19,404 nt of DNA from an uncultured Coprococcus sp. (GCA_900548215.1 URJI01000055.1:1-19404); one strand, 5' to 3'; positions 7,276 to 14,999 are shown, numbered from the stretch's first letter. Made by a program: numbers and translations. The notes: generated by a model not told the origin, from the sequence alone.

Positions 7276-8766
7276 TCAGCTCAAAAGTTCCTCTATCATG
7301 CCACCGTCAAATGTCACGCTCTGGACGTGGTTTACCTCGATTTGATACAGTGCGTGTGCAACTATGTGCTCTGCAGCCTGCTCTATATCTCTGATTCCGG
7401 TCACGCCGTCACACTTCTTTATGACCGCATCCACACCGTCTGGAAGGATGATGCACTCGCTCCCTTCAAGTCCGATGCGCTTGAGAACCTTAGGCAGAAC
7501 GAATTTGTTGAATATCTCCTTCTTCTCATCCGGGGTGTAATCCGGTATATCTATGACCGCAAATCTCGACATGATAGGCTTGCTGATATTCTCCTTATCA
7601 TTTGCCGTTGCTATAGGGTATACACCATTTGTCGGGATCATGCACTCCATATAGTTGTCGGTGAATCCCAGGTTGTCCAGCAGTGTCAGCAGTACATCCG
7701 CAGGGTTGCCGTTGCCCTTGCCAGAGTTTGCCTTGTCCAGCTCGTTGATGATGAATACAAGGTTGGACTCGCCAGCCTGTGAGAATGCCTCCATGATGAT
7801 TCCCGGCTTGGCATTGGAATATACTCTTGAACTTCCTGTAAGCTGCTCCGGATCGTTGATGGAACTCATGTCAAGGGTCGTCCATGGAAGTCTCAGTATT
7901 CTTGCAACCGCATATGCTATCTGTGACTTTCCTGTTCCGGCAGGTCCGCAGAGCAGAAGTCCATATGCAGGAAGTGTATGTGTACGATTGATCTGGATGA
8001 TCGTCTCGATGATCCTCTGCTTGACCTTCTCCATTCCGTAGAGTTCTTCGTCCAGTATTCTTCTCGCCTCATCGGGATCTATCGCCTCAAAATAATTGCT
8101 CTTCCACCTGATGTTCATCGCCATAGAGAGTGCTCTCTGCGCGTGGCGTCTCTCCTCCGGGGATACCTCGCTGGATCTGGCAACCGCAAGATTTCTTCTA
8201 GCCCACAGTCTTATATTATCCGGAAGCGTTCTTCCGGCGCAGTGCATGAAGTCAATGATACTCTGCATGCTTGTGAGCTTCATGTCATCGCCAAGTGCCT
8301 CCTCCTCTTCTTCCTCCTCGGATTTCTCCCCTTCTGAAGGGGCATCACTTGCAAGAAGCCGCTCTATCATGAACTGAAGGAATCCGTCATTTGCCGACAG
8401 CTTTGCCCCGCCGCCGAACTCCGTCTCCCTTATCTTGTATACCGCATAGCCTTCCGGCCTGTTCTCTCCTGACAGACGGACATTGATGTGATTCTCACCG
8501 AGCCATTTGAGAAGGCTTACAAATCTCGCATCTATCTTCAATATGTCTGCGGACTGGACTCCGTCTACCTCGTCAAATTCAAATGCGGTTCTCTTGATCG
8601 GATTCGTGAACTTTCCGCTGGAGTGGTGTGCCCACTTCCTGGCCGAGTTCTCCAGGAGCATGATCGGCTTCTCCGCTGTGGCTGTTCTTTCCGATGACTG
8701 AAATGTCTCATATGTAACTATGTTCTTATTCTTGTTGTCACTTCCACTGAAATCAAATACTGGCAT
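7276..8766 (-). CDS. Lon-like AAA+ ATPase without a protease domain
   Basis: Predicted cytoplasmic ATPase of 496 residues. The N-terminal ~140 residues are unrecognised and end in an acidic linker (148-156, mostly Glu). A Lon-type AAA+ module follows: Walker A GPAGTGKS (274-281), Walker-B-like LVFIINELDK (336-345), sensor 1 TAND (387-390), arginine-finger-like SRF (400-402) and sensor 2 GVTGIRDIEQ with Arg459. The chain ends about 35 residues later, so there is no Ser-Lys protease domain. Walker B reads N341-E342 rather than the usual D-E; the catalytic Glu is kept but a Mg-coordinating Asp is replaced. An AGGAGG site supports the ATG at 8766. It is the last gene in the DUF3737-PatB-MATE direction, 115 bases after MATE. 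Family call is sound; function unknown. Confidence 0.8.
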   Translation of the reverse strand: MPVFDFSGSDNKNKNIVTYETFQSSERTATAEKPIMLLENSARKWAHHSSGKFTNPIKRTAFEFDEVDGVQSADILKIDARFVSLLKWLGENHINVRLSGENRPEGYAVYKIRETEFGGGAKLSANDGFLQFMIERLLASDAPSEGEKSEEEEEEEALGDDMKLTSMQSIIDFMHCAGRTLPDNIRLWARRNLAVARSSEVSPEERRHAQRALSMAMNIRWKSNYFEAIDPDEARRILDEELYGMEKVKQRIIETIIQINRTHTLPAYGLLLCGPAGTGKSQIAYAVARILRLPWTTLDMSSINDPEQLTGSSRVYSNAKPGIIMEAFSQAGESNLVFIINELDKANSGKGNGNPADVLLTLLDNLGFTDNYMECMIPTNGVYPIATANDKENISKPIMSRFAVIDIPDYTPDEKKEIFNKFVLPKVLKRIGLEGSECIILPDGVDAVIKKCDGVTGIRDIEQAAEHIVAHALYQIEVNHVQSVTFDGGMIEELLS

Positions 8767-8833
8767 GTCTACCTCCTATGATGATGTTTTATTATTTGCA
8801 AGTTTAATCATACCTGACAGGGACATTTTAGCC

Positions 8834-8875
8834 CACCGGCACTCAGCGGGCAGTTATTCTCTGCGAGTGCTGGTG
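8834..8875. other. Stem-loop between the MATE and AAA+ genes
   Basis: CACCGGCACTC (8834-8844) pairs with GAGTGCTGGTG (8865-8875) over 11 positions with one G-T position, and an inner GCAG/CTGC pair (8850-8853, 8861-8864) extends it. On the transcribed minus strand no U-tract follows, so a processing or attenuation role is as likely as termination. Confidence 0.6.
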
Positions 8876-8881
8876 CCGCTT

Positions 8882-10411
8882 TTATTTTTCTTCAAACACC
8901 CGCATCCATCTTTCCCGTTTAAGCCTTGTGGTGAACAGGATTCCTCTGAAACAGAGCTCCACGCACATGGCGATCCATACACCGTAGAGACCGACTCTCG
9001 GCGCAAGTATGGCTGCAAGCGGTATCCGCACACACCACATACTGGCAAAGTTCATGCAGCTGGGAACCAACGTGTCCCCGGCTCCCCTGAGTGCTCCCGA
9101 TGCAACTATGGATGCGGCGTAAAATGGTTCGGCAAATGCCTCTATCCTCAGCACTGCCGCACCTAGATTTCTTATCTCTTCGTTCGGGGTCAGTACACCT
9201 ATCATGGCCGGAGCTGCTATGTACATGAGGACTCCGCCAACGGTCATAACCGACACACCTAATCCCATTGTAATCCATGCCATCCTTCTGGACAACTGTT
9301 TTTGTCCGGCTCCCACGCATTGTCCCACAAGTGTAGTTGCTGCCGCCTGCACTCCGTAGCCCGGCATGTAGCAGAAGCTCTCCGCAGTAACCGCAAATGA
9401 GTTGGCTGCGATGGCTATCGTTCCGAGCGGTGACACGATCTTTGTGGACATGACATACGCTGAACACATGACCATCTGCTCAAGTCCCACCGGCACTCCT
9501 ATCTTTACCGCTTTGACAAGTATATCACTATGAAACCTTAAATGTTCGCCCTTTCTTAAATGAAGATTCTTGTTCTTCCACAGAAGTGCAGTGACCATGA
9601 TGGCACAGGTGACAGCCTCCGCCGTGATGGTTCCAAGTGCTGCCCCAGCAACACCAAGACCAAGTCCCGGCATGGTAAATGTCAGTCCATTCATCGAGGT
9701 TTCAGACTGCACAAGTGTTGACAAATGGGAACCAAAGGCTTCTGCCTGAACCGTTCCTGCCATCTGAGAACCAGCCAGCCTTACACTGGATAAAAACGGA
9801 ATACTTAAATTTACAATTCTTGTCGGAAATATAAAGAACAAATTGAAGATCACATCCATCACACAGCACATGACATTCAGTATACCCGGAAGTCTCATAT
9901 TTCCGGAGCTCTGGTGCATGCCGCCTGCTATGCTGTTCATCTGCAGAGCGGGAAGTCCCAGCATGTACACAAGGAAATACTGGCTTGCCATCTTCTGTAT
10001 CGCAGCTTCACCGCCGAGCCATCTCGGAAGCGGTGTGCTTATAAGTGCTGCAACGAGTGCAAGTATGGCGCTTATGCACAGGGCTATTATAAGTCCCTGT
10101 TTCATGATATTTCTGGCAGATTTATCCTCTCCAGCGCCCACAGCCTGGGCTATCTGCACAGTAAATCCTGTAGTCACTGCAATGCACAGCCCGCCAAACA
10201 ACCATGTCGTGGACGAGACAAGTCCGATGGCTCCCGATGCATTTGCACCAAGACGCCCCACCATGGATGCATCGATGTACTGCATGACAATGGACGAGAC
10301 CTGGGCAAGGATCGCCGGGATACTGAGCCTGACCGTAAGTCCTATCTGCTGGGATGCGGTCATGGACTTTCCAGATATCATGTCCTTCAGCAAGTTTTCA
10401 CTGCTACTCAT
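8882..10411 (-). CDS. MATE-family multidrug/metabolite exporter
   Basis: Inner-membrane exporter of 509 residues, probably driven by Na+ or H+, with about twelve helices in two homologous halves. Recognisable segments are IPAILAQVSSIVMQYIDASMVG in helix 1, QYFLVYMLGLPALQMNSIAGGMHQSSGNMRLP in the first half, and the matching AFAEPFYAASIVASGALRGAGDTLVPS in the second half. Its ATG at 10411 follows the PatB TAG stop with no base between, and its AAGGAGAT binding site lies inside the end of patB. The two proteins should therefore be made together from one transcript. A matching cargo, such as a product of the C-S lyase, is plausible but inferred. The family is certain; the substrate is not. Confidence 0.93.
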   Translation of the reverse strand: MSSSENLLKDMISGKSMTASQQIGLTVRLSIPAILAQVSSIVMQYIDASMVGRLGANASGAIGLVSSTTWLFGGLCIAVTTGFTVQIAQAVGAGEDKSARNIMKQGLIIALCISAILALVAALISTPLPRWLGGEAAIQKMASQYFLVYMLGLPALQMNSIAGGMHQSSGNMRLPGILNVMCCVMDVIFNLFFIFPTRIVNLSIPFLSSVRLAGSQMAGTVQAEAFGSHLSTLVQSETSMNGLTFTMPGLGLGVAGAALGTITAEAVTCAIMVTALLWKNKNLHLRKGEHLRFHSDILVKAVKIGVPVGLEQMVMCSAYVMSTKIVSPLGTIAIAANSFAVTAESFCYMPGYGVQAAATTLVGQCVGAGQKQLSRRMAWITMGLGVSVMTVGGVLMYIAAPAMIGVLTPNEEIRNLGAAVLRIEAFAEPFYAASIVASGALRGAGDTLVPSCMNFASMWCVRIPLAAILAPRVGLYGVWIAMCVELCFRGILFTTRLKRERWMRVFEEK

Positions 10412-11695
10412 CTATATCTCCTTCTTTACCGTACTTTCTTCAGATGTCTGTCCTGAACATACACCTACCAAATGTCCGTGCTCGCCATCACTGCTTACAG
10501 CCCCTATGCCAAACGATTTCTTAAACTCACTGACTCCCTCTGCAAGTCTTCTCATACCATCTTCCACTGTCGATCTTGGGCATGCAATGTTAAGCCTGAT
10601 AAATGTCTTTCCGTTCTTGCCGTATGAAAGTCCTGGCGACATATAGAGCCCGGTGTTCTTTCTGATGAATTTCGACAGAGTCTTTGCATTGCCATCTTCA
10701 CCGTCAGCGCCGCAGATTCCGCTGCAGTCAAGCCAGAGCAGATATGTGGCCTCCGAATACACTACCTTTATACCCGGCACTTTTTCATCTATAAACTTCC
10801 TGACATACTGCTTGTTCTCATAAAGATACTGTCTGAGACTGTCCAGCCACTCGCCGCCTTGTGTAAATGCTGCTATCGCCGCATCCACCGCAAATGCATT
10901 TGGCTCGGCTACCTCGTCTGTATTCAGACCTCTCCACATCTTGTGTCTCAGAAATTTATCCGGAACCACAATTGCTGCGGTCTGGATTCCCGCTATGTTG
11001 AAGGTCTTTGTCGGCGCAATACAGGTCACACTTATATCCCTGCATGTGTCAGATGCCGTGGCAAATGGCACATACTCCTTTCCAGGATCGGTGAGATCGC
11101 AGTGTATCTCATCCGAGATGACCGTCACACCATACTTTGCGCAGAGCTCTCCCACATGAGCAAGCGTCTCCTTATCCCAGATCTTCCCCGCAGGATTCTG
11201 TGGATTGCAGAGTATCATGAGGCTGGTCTGTGGATCTGCAAGCTTTGCCTCAAGATCCTCAAAGTCCATGGCATATCCCTCACCGTCATATTTCAGAGGG
11301 CTCTCCAATATATTTCGCCCATTGTTGTATATAGAATTGAAGAAAATATTATAGACAGGGGTCTGCACTACAACATTCTCTGCGGGTGTGGTAAGCTTTC
11401 TCACCGCCGTTGATATGGCTGGAATGACTCCGGTGCAGAACACCAGCCAATCCCTGTCTATCGCAAATCCGTGTCTGCTGCCCCACCAGTTCACGTAGGC
11501 ATCTGCCCACTCGTCCGGGATGATGGAATATCCGAATATTCCGTGCTCCACCCGGGCTGACAGTGCCTCCCTGATGCACGGAGCCGTCTGGAAATCCATA
11601 TCTGCCACCCACATTGGCAGTTCATTTTCCGGCACGTCCCATTTCAGGGAGCCAGTGCCGCGTCTGTCTATAACCTTGTCAAAATCAAACTTCAT
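10412..11695 (-). CDS. patB: PatB/MalY-type PLP-dependent C-S beta-lyase (aminotransferase fold)
   Basis: Fold-type I PLP enzyme of 427 residues. The PatB/MalY group cleaves cystathionine or cysteine S-conjugates to pyruvate, ammonia and a thiol. Signature N-terminus: FDFDKVIDRRGTGSLKWD, then LPMWVADMDF. PLP contacts are CNPQNPAG (Asn164), SDEIH (Asp195), the Schiff-base lysine in APTKTFNIAG (Lys230), and the substrate-binding arginine in FIRLNIACP (Arg367). The last ~32 residues, rich in Gly, Ser and Glu and ending STVKKEI, extend past the usual family end near 390 and contain the MATE ribosome binding site. The start has GGAGGG six bases before the ATG and sits behind a long inverted repeat. 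A plain class I/II aminotransferase activity cannot be excluded. Confidence 0.88.
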   Translation of the reverse strand: MKFDFDKVIDRRGTGSLKWDVPENELPMWVADMDFQTAPCIREALSARVEHGIFGYSIIPDEWADAYVNWWGSRHGFAIDRDWLVFCTGVIPAISTAVRKLTTPAENVVVQTPVYNIFFNSIYNNGRNILESPLKYDGEGYAMDFEDLEAKLADPQTSLMILCNPQNPAGKIWDKETLAHVGELCAKYGVTVISDEIHCDLTDPGKEYVPFATASDTCRDISVTCIAPTKTFNIAGIQTAAIVVPDKFLRHKMWRGLNTDEVAEPNAFAVDAAIAAFTQGGEWLDSLRQYLYENKQYVRKFIDEKVPGIKVVYSEATYLLWLDCSGICGADGEDGNAKTLSKFIRKNTGLYMSPGLSYGKNGKTFIRLNIACPRSTVEDGMRRLAEGVSEFKKSFGIGAVSSDGEHGHLVGVCSGQTSEESTVKKEI

Positions 11696-11701
11696 GTTTG
11701 T

Positions 11702-11720
11702 CCCTCCACTTCATGGAGAG
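11702..11720 (-). promoter_or_regulatory. patB: Hairpin covering the patB ribosome binding site
   Basis: In the minus-strand RNA, CUCUCCA (11720-11714) can pair with UGGAGGG (11708-11702) across a UGAAG loop, seven pairs including one G-U. The GGAGGG is the Shine-Dalgarno sequence, six bases from the patB ATG. The 5' arm shares its first three bases with the long stem of the 11718-11842 element, so the two structures compete. Confidence 0.55.
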
Positions 11721-11842
11721 ATTCCGCGGCTGATATGGCAAACGGCTGGCACATATAGAGTGCTCCATCACGTTCGTCTTCCCTCGCCTTGCTTTGCTTC
11801 TATATGTGCCAACTCGTTTCACCACATCAGCCGCGGAATCTC
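11718..11842 (-). other. Long nested inverted repeat in the patB leader
   Basis: GAGATTCCGCGGCTGAT (11718-11734) is perfectly complementary to ATCAGCCGCGGAATCTC (11826-11842). The pairing continues imperfectly through an AAACG block and then TGGCACATATAGA (about 11747-11759) with TCTATATGTGCCA. The result is a hairpin with arms near 45 bases and a loop of about 40. It lies between the DUF3737 stop and the patB ribosome binding site. No encoded protein or U-tract terminator is seen. It could be a structured leader RNA or a short MITE-like insertion. Confidence 0.8.
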
Positions 11843-11879
11843 ATTTACGTTATGATATATCACCAAATCTTAAACTCGT

Positions 11880-12737
11880 TTAGTCCTGCACTATTATTTT
11901 CGTCTTTGACGGATCTACTTTGTCTTTTTCTATTATCAGGTTGTCAATGTGCTGGGCTTTGATGGTTCCTGATGTCGGGTTCATAACACTGTCTATCTTG
12001 CTGCAGATGTCGGCATCCACTGTTGAGTATTCAAATGCAAGTGTTGTGTTGATGAGCTTGCAGTTCTTCATCACAAGGTTATCGATGTAACACATGCCCT
12101 GAAGGCTCTCGATGGTGCAGTTCACCAGGGTGAGGTTCTTTGCGTTCCAGCCAAGATACTCGCCTGATATGAATGAATCATATACGGTCACATTCTCTGT
12201 GTTCCAGAATGCATCCTTTGAAAGCAGATTGGAGTTTCTTATCTCTACATTCCTGCATCCGTCAAATGAATAGTTGCCGTCAAGCTTTAGATCATCTATC
12301 TTCATATTATTGCTGTTCATGGCAAAATAGTCGCCCTTTGCTGTCACATGATCTATGGTCACGTCATCGCAGCTCCACAGTGTCTCCTCCGCATGGGTGA
12401 ATGTCACATCCGTAAGCTCCAGGTCTTTACATCTGCGGAAGTTTTTTGGCGCCTGGATGAGTGCCCGCCTCACTGCGATATTATCTGTGTACCACACTCC
12501 GGCTCTCGCCATCTCAAACCAGTGACAATCTTCCGCAACAATGTTCTTGCTGTACCACAGCGGATACTTCCATTTGAACATGCTGCCGTACAGATTTATA
12601 TCGCGGCTCTCCTTAAGTGGAGACTCGCCGTCATCAAATATCGTATCATATATATCGAGATTTTTTCCCATGAAAAGAGCTCTCTCACCTGTCAGAAACT
12701 CCTGTCTTATAATCTTCTTTTTTTCTTTATTATCCAT
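11880..12737 (-). CDS. DUF3737-type right-handed beta-helix protein
   Basis: Protein of about 285 residues made of repeated short strands with recurring patterns such as NLDIYDTIF, DINLYGSMF, DLELTDVTF, DVTIDHVTA and NVEIRNSNLL. This is the signature of a right-handed parallel beta-helix, and it matches my recollection of the DUF3737 family. There is no signal peptide, so it is probably cytoplasmic. Molecular function is unknown. Two in-frame ATGs exist: 12746 would directly follow the AAGGAAG binding site, whereas 12737 has nine bases of spacing, so I chose 12737. It is the promoter-proximal gene of the run leading to patB, separated from it by the long inverted repeat. Aromatic and charged residues recur along the helix, but no catalytic motif is evident. 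Confidence 0.8.
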   Translation of the reverse strand: MDNKEKKKIIRQEFLTGERALFMGKNLDIYDTIFDDGESPLKESRDINLYGSMFKWKYPLWYSKNIVAEDCHWFEMARAGVWYTDNIAVRRALIQAPKNFRRCKDLELTDVTFTHAEETLWSCDDVTIDHVTAKGDYFAMNSNNMKIDDLKLDGNYSFDGCRNVEIRNSNLLSKDAFWNTENVTVYDSFISGEYLGWNAKNLTLVNCTIESLQGMCYIDNLVMKNCKLINTTLAFEYSTVDADICSKIDSVMNPTSGTIKAQHIDNLIIEKDKVDPSKTKIIVQD

Positions 12738-12919
12738 CTCGTTCATCTTCCTTTTGTATATTCTCTATTATATTATTGGCCTATTATCGCCATGTTATCA
12801 CTTCTGGCAAATGCGAATATGACTGAGCTTATGACCACCATGAGCGGCAATGCAAACAGTAATATATTTATTACCTGAAATTTGCTATATTACCAGACTT
12901 ATCCGCTTAAATTAAGGGA

Positions 12920-12948
12920 TTCTCAACCTGTCCACTTTATATTATAAT
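12920..12948 (+). promoter_or_regulatory. Candidate promoter of the DUF3592 gene
   Basis: TTCTCA (12920-12925) and a perfect TATAAT (12943-12948) are 17 bases apart on the plus strand, about 80 bases before the ATG. The gap 12747-13026 separates divergent genes. A hydrophobic open stretch on its minus strand (12773-12888) has no usable start codon or binding site, and I see nothing else convincing there. Confidence 0.5.
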
Positions 12949-13026
12949 CTACACATACAAGTCCGGCATGTAAATAGTAATCTCATGTCTCACATTTGGG
13001 GAAACAACAATTTCAGGGGGTATATT

Positions 13027-13455
13027 ATGATTTTAACATCAGGGGATTCTATCAGTATTTTTTTCAGACTATTACCTTATACGACTTACATTATTCCAAT
13101 AGCATCATTCATCATAGCTGTGGTCATCGGCCTTTCCATACGGGGTAAGGCATGCCGTATCGAGCGGGACTATACCAGAACGTCCGCCGATATCACATCT
13201 GTCAGAAGAGTCAGTAAAAGAACCCATATCAAATATGAATACCGCGACCAATCCGGAGTATTGCACAATGGTTTTCTTTCCGTCCGCGGTCTAACAAATT
13301 ACAACTCCATGTCGTCCATCGCAATATATTACAACCCGGAGAATCCATCCGCATCTTATACAGAAAGAACTATGAACAGCGACAAAAATGCACCATTCAT
13401 CTATGGTGGTGCTGTTCTGCTTGGAACTTTGGTATTTTTATGGAGAAGGCGCTGA
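13027..13455 (+). CDS. Small DUF3592-like membrane protein
   Basis: The only plus-strand gene; 142 residues from the ATG at 13027, chosen because AGGGGG stands seven bases before it. An upstream in-frame ATG at 12985 lacks such a site. Layout: an N-terminal membrane helix (about residues 16-36, YIIPIASFIIAVVIGLSI), a soluble domain with VRRVSKRTHIKYEYRDQSGV and a later IAIYYNPENPSASYTE, then a second helix near the C-terminus (IYGGAVLLGTLVFLW) ending in WRRR. The helix-beta domain-helix plan with the phrase 'YYNPENP' matches DUF3592 proteins. Role unknown. It is a single-gene unit with its own promoter and terminator, convergent with tcdA. Confidence 0.8.
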   Translation: MILTSGDSISIFFRLLPYTTYIIPIASFIIAVVIGLSIRGKACRIERDYTRTSADITSVRRVSKRTHIKYEYRDQSGVLHNGFLSVRGLTNYNSMSSIAIYYNPENPSASYTERTMNSDKNAPFIYGGAVLLGTLVFLWRRR

Positions 13456-13476
13456 TTTCTCAGCGTCTTCTTTTTT
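13445..13476 (+). terminator. Intrinsic terminator overlapping the DUF3592 stop codon
   Basis: GAAGGCGCTGA (13445-13455) pairs with TCAGCGTCTTC (13460-13470) around TTTC, with one G-U pair, followed by TTTTTT (13471-13476). The 5' arm contains the last codons and TGA stop of the plus-strand gene, and the T-run reaches the convergent tcdA stop codon. The convergent gene pair thus has no spare intergenic DNA. Confidence 0.85.
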
Positions 13477-14230
13477 ATACCCTGATGAGATCCTTTGCCA
13501 CCTCACCGGCTATGATAAGCCCTGCGACTGATGGCACAAATGCCACGCTGCCCGGGATGTCTCTGCGCTCTGTACATTTGTGTTCTGCACCCGGAGGACA
13601 AATGCAGTTGTTTCTGCAGCTTATCGCCATATCTTCGATCGGCCTTGTCGGAATCTCTTCCGAGTATACGACCTTGAGTTTCTTGACGCCCCTCTTCTTC
13701 AGCTCTCTTCTCATGACCTTCGCAAGCGGACACACCTTTGTCTTGTATATATCTGCAACCTTGAACTGGCTTCCGTCAAGCTTGTTTCCCGCACCCATGC
13801 TGCTGATGATCGGAATGTTCTTCTCCTTACACTTCATAACCAGAGCGATCTTGGCTGTCACGGTGTCCACCGCGTCGACTACGTAGTCGTAGCTGTCCCA
13901 AGGGAAGTCATCCGCATTTTCCGGAAGGAAGAAACATTTGTGTACCTCAACCTCCACATTTGGATTGATGTCAAGCATCCTGTCCCTCATAACATCGGTC
14001 TTATACTTTCCAACTGTGCTCCTTGTCGCTATGATCTGTCTGTTGAGGTTCGTCAGACACACCTTGTCATCATCTATCAGGTCAAATGCTCCGACACCGC
14101 TTCGGACCAGCGCCTCGCATACATAACCGCCAACTCCGCCTATTCCAAATACCGCTACCTTAGAGCCTGCCAGCTTGTCCATGGCTTCCTTGCCAAATAG
14201 CAGCTCTGTTCTCGAAAACTGTGTTAACAT
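13475..14230 (-). CDS. tcdA: tRNA threonylcarbamoyladenosine dehydratase (ThiF/HesA/MoeB family)
   Basis: ATP-dependent enzyme that cyclises t6A37 of ANN-decoding tRNAs to ct6A; cytoplasmic, 251 residues, normal length. It opens with QFSRTELLFGKEAMDKL, followed by the nucleotide-binding GIGGVGGYVCEALVRSGVG (29-47), the acidic DDD at 53-55, LNRQIIAT, DAVDTVTAK (119-127) and a cysteine-rich segment (Cys205, Cys209, Cys211, Cys219). The C-terminal GSVAFVPSVAGLIIAGEV is typical of TcdA rather than ThiF or MoeB. It has an AGGAGAA binding site and its own promoter candidate. In some bacteria this gene neighbours sulfur-transfer genes; here it follows a CymR-like regulator. Confident family call. 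Confidence 0.93.
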   Translation of the reverse strand: MLTQFSRTELLFGKEAMDKLAGSKVAVFGIGGVGGYVCEALVRSGVGAFDLIDDDKVCLTNLNRQIIATRSTVGKYKTDVMRDRMLDINPNVEVEVHKCFFLPENADDFPWDSYDYVVDAVDTVTAKIALVMKCKEKNIPIISSMGAGNKLDGSQFKVADIYKTKVCPLAKVMRRELKKRGVKKLKVVYSEEIPTRPIEDMAISCRNNCICPPGAEHKCTERRDIPGSVAFVPSVAGLIIAGEVAKDLIRV

Positions 14231-14266
14231 CTCTTATTCTCCTACTATGATATATATCCCACTACA

Positions 14267-14294
14267 ACTATATACAAATTAAGTTTTTTTTCAA
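14267..14294 (-). promoter_or_regulatory. Candidate tcdA promoter
   Basis: TTGAAA (14294-14289) and TATAGT (14272-14267) on the minus strand are separated by 16 bases, about 37 bases before the tcdA ATG. It suggests tcdA is transcribed independently of the Rrf2 gene upstream. Confidence 0.55.
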
Positions 14295-14323
14295 CTGAAA
14301 TCTTATTGACCTCCGCCCCCTTC

Positions 14324-14356
14324 CAGGGACAGAGGTGCCTGACCCCTCCGTCCCTG
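14324..14356. repeat. REP-like hairpin carrying GGGGTCAGGCAC
   Basis: CAGGGACAGAGG (14324-14335) pairs with CCTCCGTCCCTG (14345-14356). The single mismatch becomes a G-U pair in minus-strand RNA. The loop side carries GGGGTCAGGCAC on the minus strand, the same 12-base core as the tandem array at 1-92, about 14 kb away. It lies two bases beyond the Rrf2 stop codon but is followed by GAAGGGGG rather than a U-tract, so it is a repeat copy and at best a weak terminator. Confidence 0.75.
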
Positions 14357-14358
14357 AT

Positions 14359-14793
14359 TTATATTGAGTACATGTATCCGATTCGGTCACTGTACTCTCG
14401 GGTGAGATCGGCGATGGTTTTGTTGTCAAGGACATTGTTGATGGCAGATTCAAGGTCATCCCACACCTCTCCGATGACATCGTTCATGACCATGTTGGTG
14501 TCGCCGTCCTCATCAACTCGATTATCGATCGGTGATATCCTGCCCTCAATCGCCCTTAACACCATCCCAACCGTGATCTCCTCTGCCGGCATGTTCAGAC
14601 GGTAACCGCCCCTCGGACCTCTCACGCTCCTTAAATATCCTGCCTTTAGCAGAGAAGATGTAACCTGCTCAAGATATTTGTCAGACAATCCACATCTTCT
14701 GGCTACGGCTTTGACAGTAACCGTACTGCCGCTATTTATAGATATATCTACCATGAGTCTCAATGCATATTGTCCCTTTGATGATATTAACAT
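14359..14793 (-). CDS. Rrf2-family transcriptional regulator, CymR-like
   Basis: Small winged-helix regulator of 144 residues. The N-terminal MLISSKGQYALRLMVDIS, the recognition segment GLSDKYLEQVTSSLLKAGYLRSVRG and the wing PRGGYRL are classic Rrf2. The cysteine triplet that binds Fe-S in IscR and NsrR is absent; the only cysteine is Cys34 next to the helix-turn-helix. EGRISPID in the middle and the closing GYMYSI resemble the cysteine-metabolism repressor CymR of Bacillus, which works with cysteine synthase CysK. A CymR-like role is therefore the best inference, and patB and trxB nearby fit a sulfur regulon. Strong AGGAGG site 10 bases before the ATG. Direct orthology is not proven. Confidence 0.88.
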   Translation of the reverse strand: MLISSKGQYALRLMVDISINSGSTVTVKAVARRCGLSDKYLEQVTSSLLKAGYLRSVRGPRGGYRLNMPAEEITVGMVLRAIEGRISPIDNRVDEDGDTNMVMNDVIGEVWDDLESAINNVLDNKTIADLTREYSDRIGYMYSI

Positions 14794-14818
14794 TTTTCTG
14801 CCTCCTGTTCGTTGTTAT

Positions 14819-14840
14819 ATTTTACCTATAGAATTACTAT
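14819..14840 (-). promoter_or_regulatory. Candidate Rrf2 autoregulatory site next to a -10 box
   Basis: ATAG-AATTA-CTAT (14828-14840) is an inverted repeat just upstream of a possible -10, TAAAAT (14824-14819 on the minus strand), 26-47 bases before the rrf2 start. Rrf2 regulators commonly bind AT-rich dyads in their own promoter. The -35 is poor, as often seen in regulated promoters. The rest of the 14794-14999 gap is AT-rich, without other recognised signals apart from a short GCTGATCAGC palindrome after trxB. Confidence 0.4.
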
Positions 14841-14999
14841 GAATTAGTTTTATTTTTTTTGGCAGGGAGAAAAACAGTTATGCATTTACATTCCATGCTT
14901 TATCTCCATGCCAATTGCTTCCCAATTATTCTATTTATTTTTTATGAGTATATTTCTATATCGTTAATCATATATGCTGATCAGCTGTTTCAGTTATCC

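Noticed and set aside
12773..12888. Minus-strand hydrophobic frame (LLFALPLMVVISSVIFAFARS...) upstream of the DUF3737 gene
   Set aside because: It resembles a membrane helix, but its only in-frame ATG (12841) leaves 22 residues, and no Shine-Dalgarno sequence precedes it or the alternative TTG. It may be a gene remnant.
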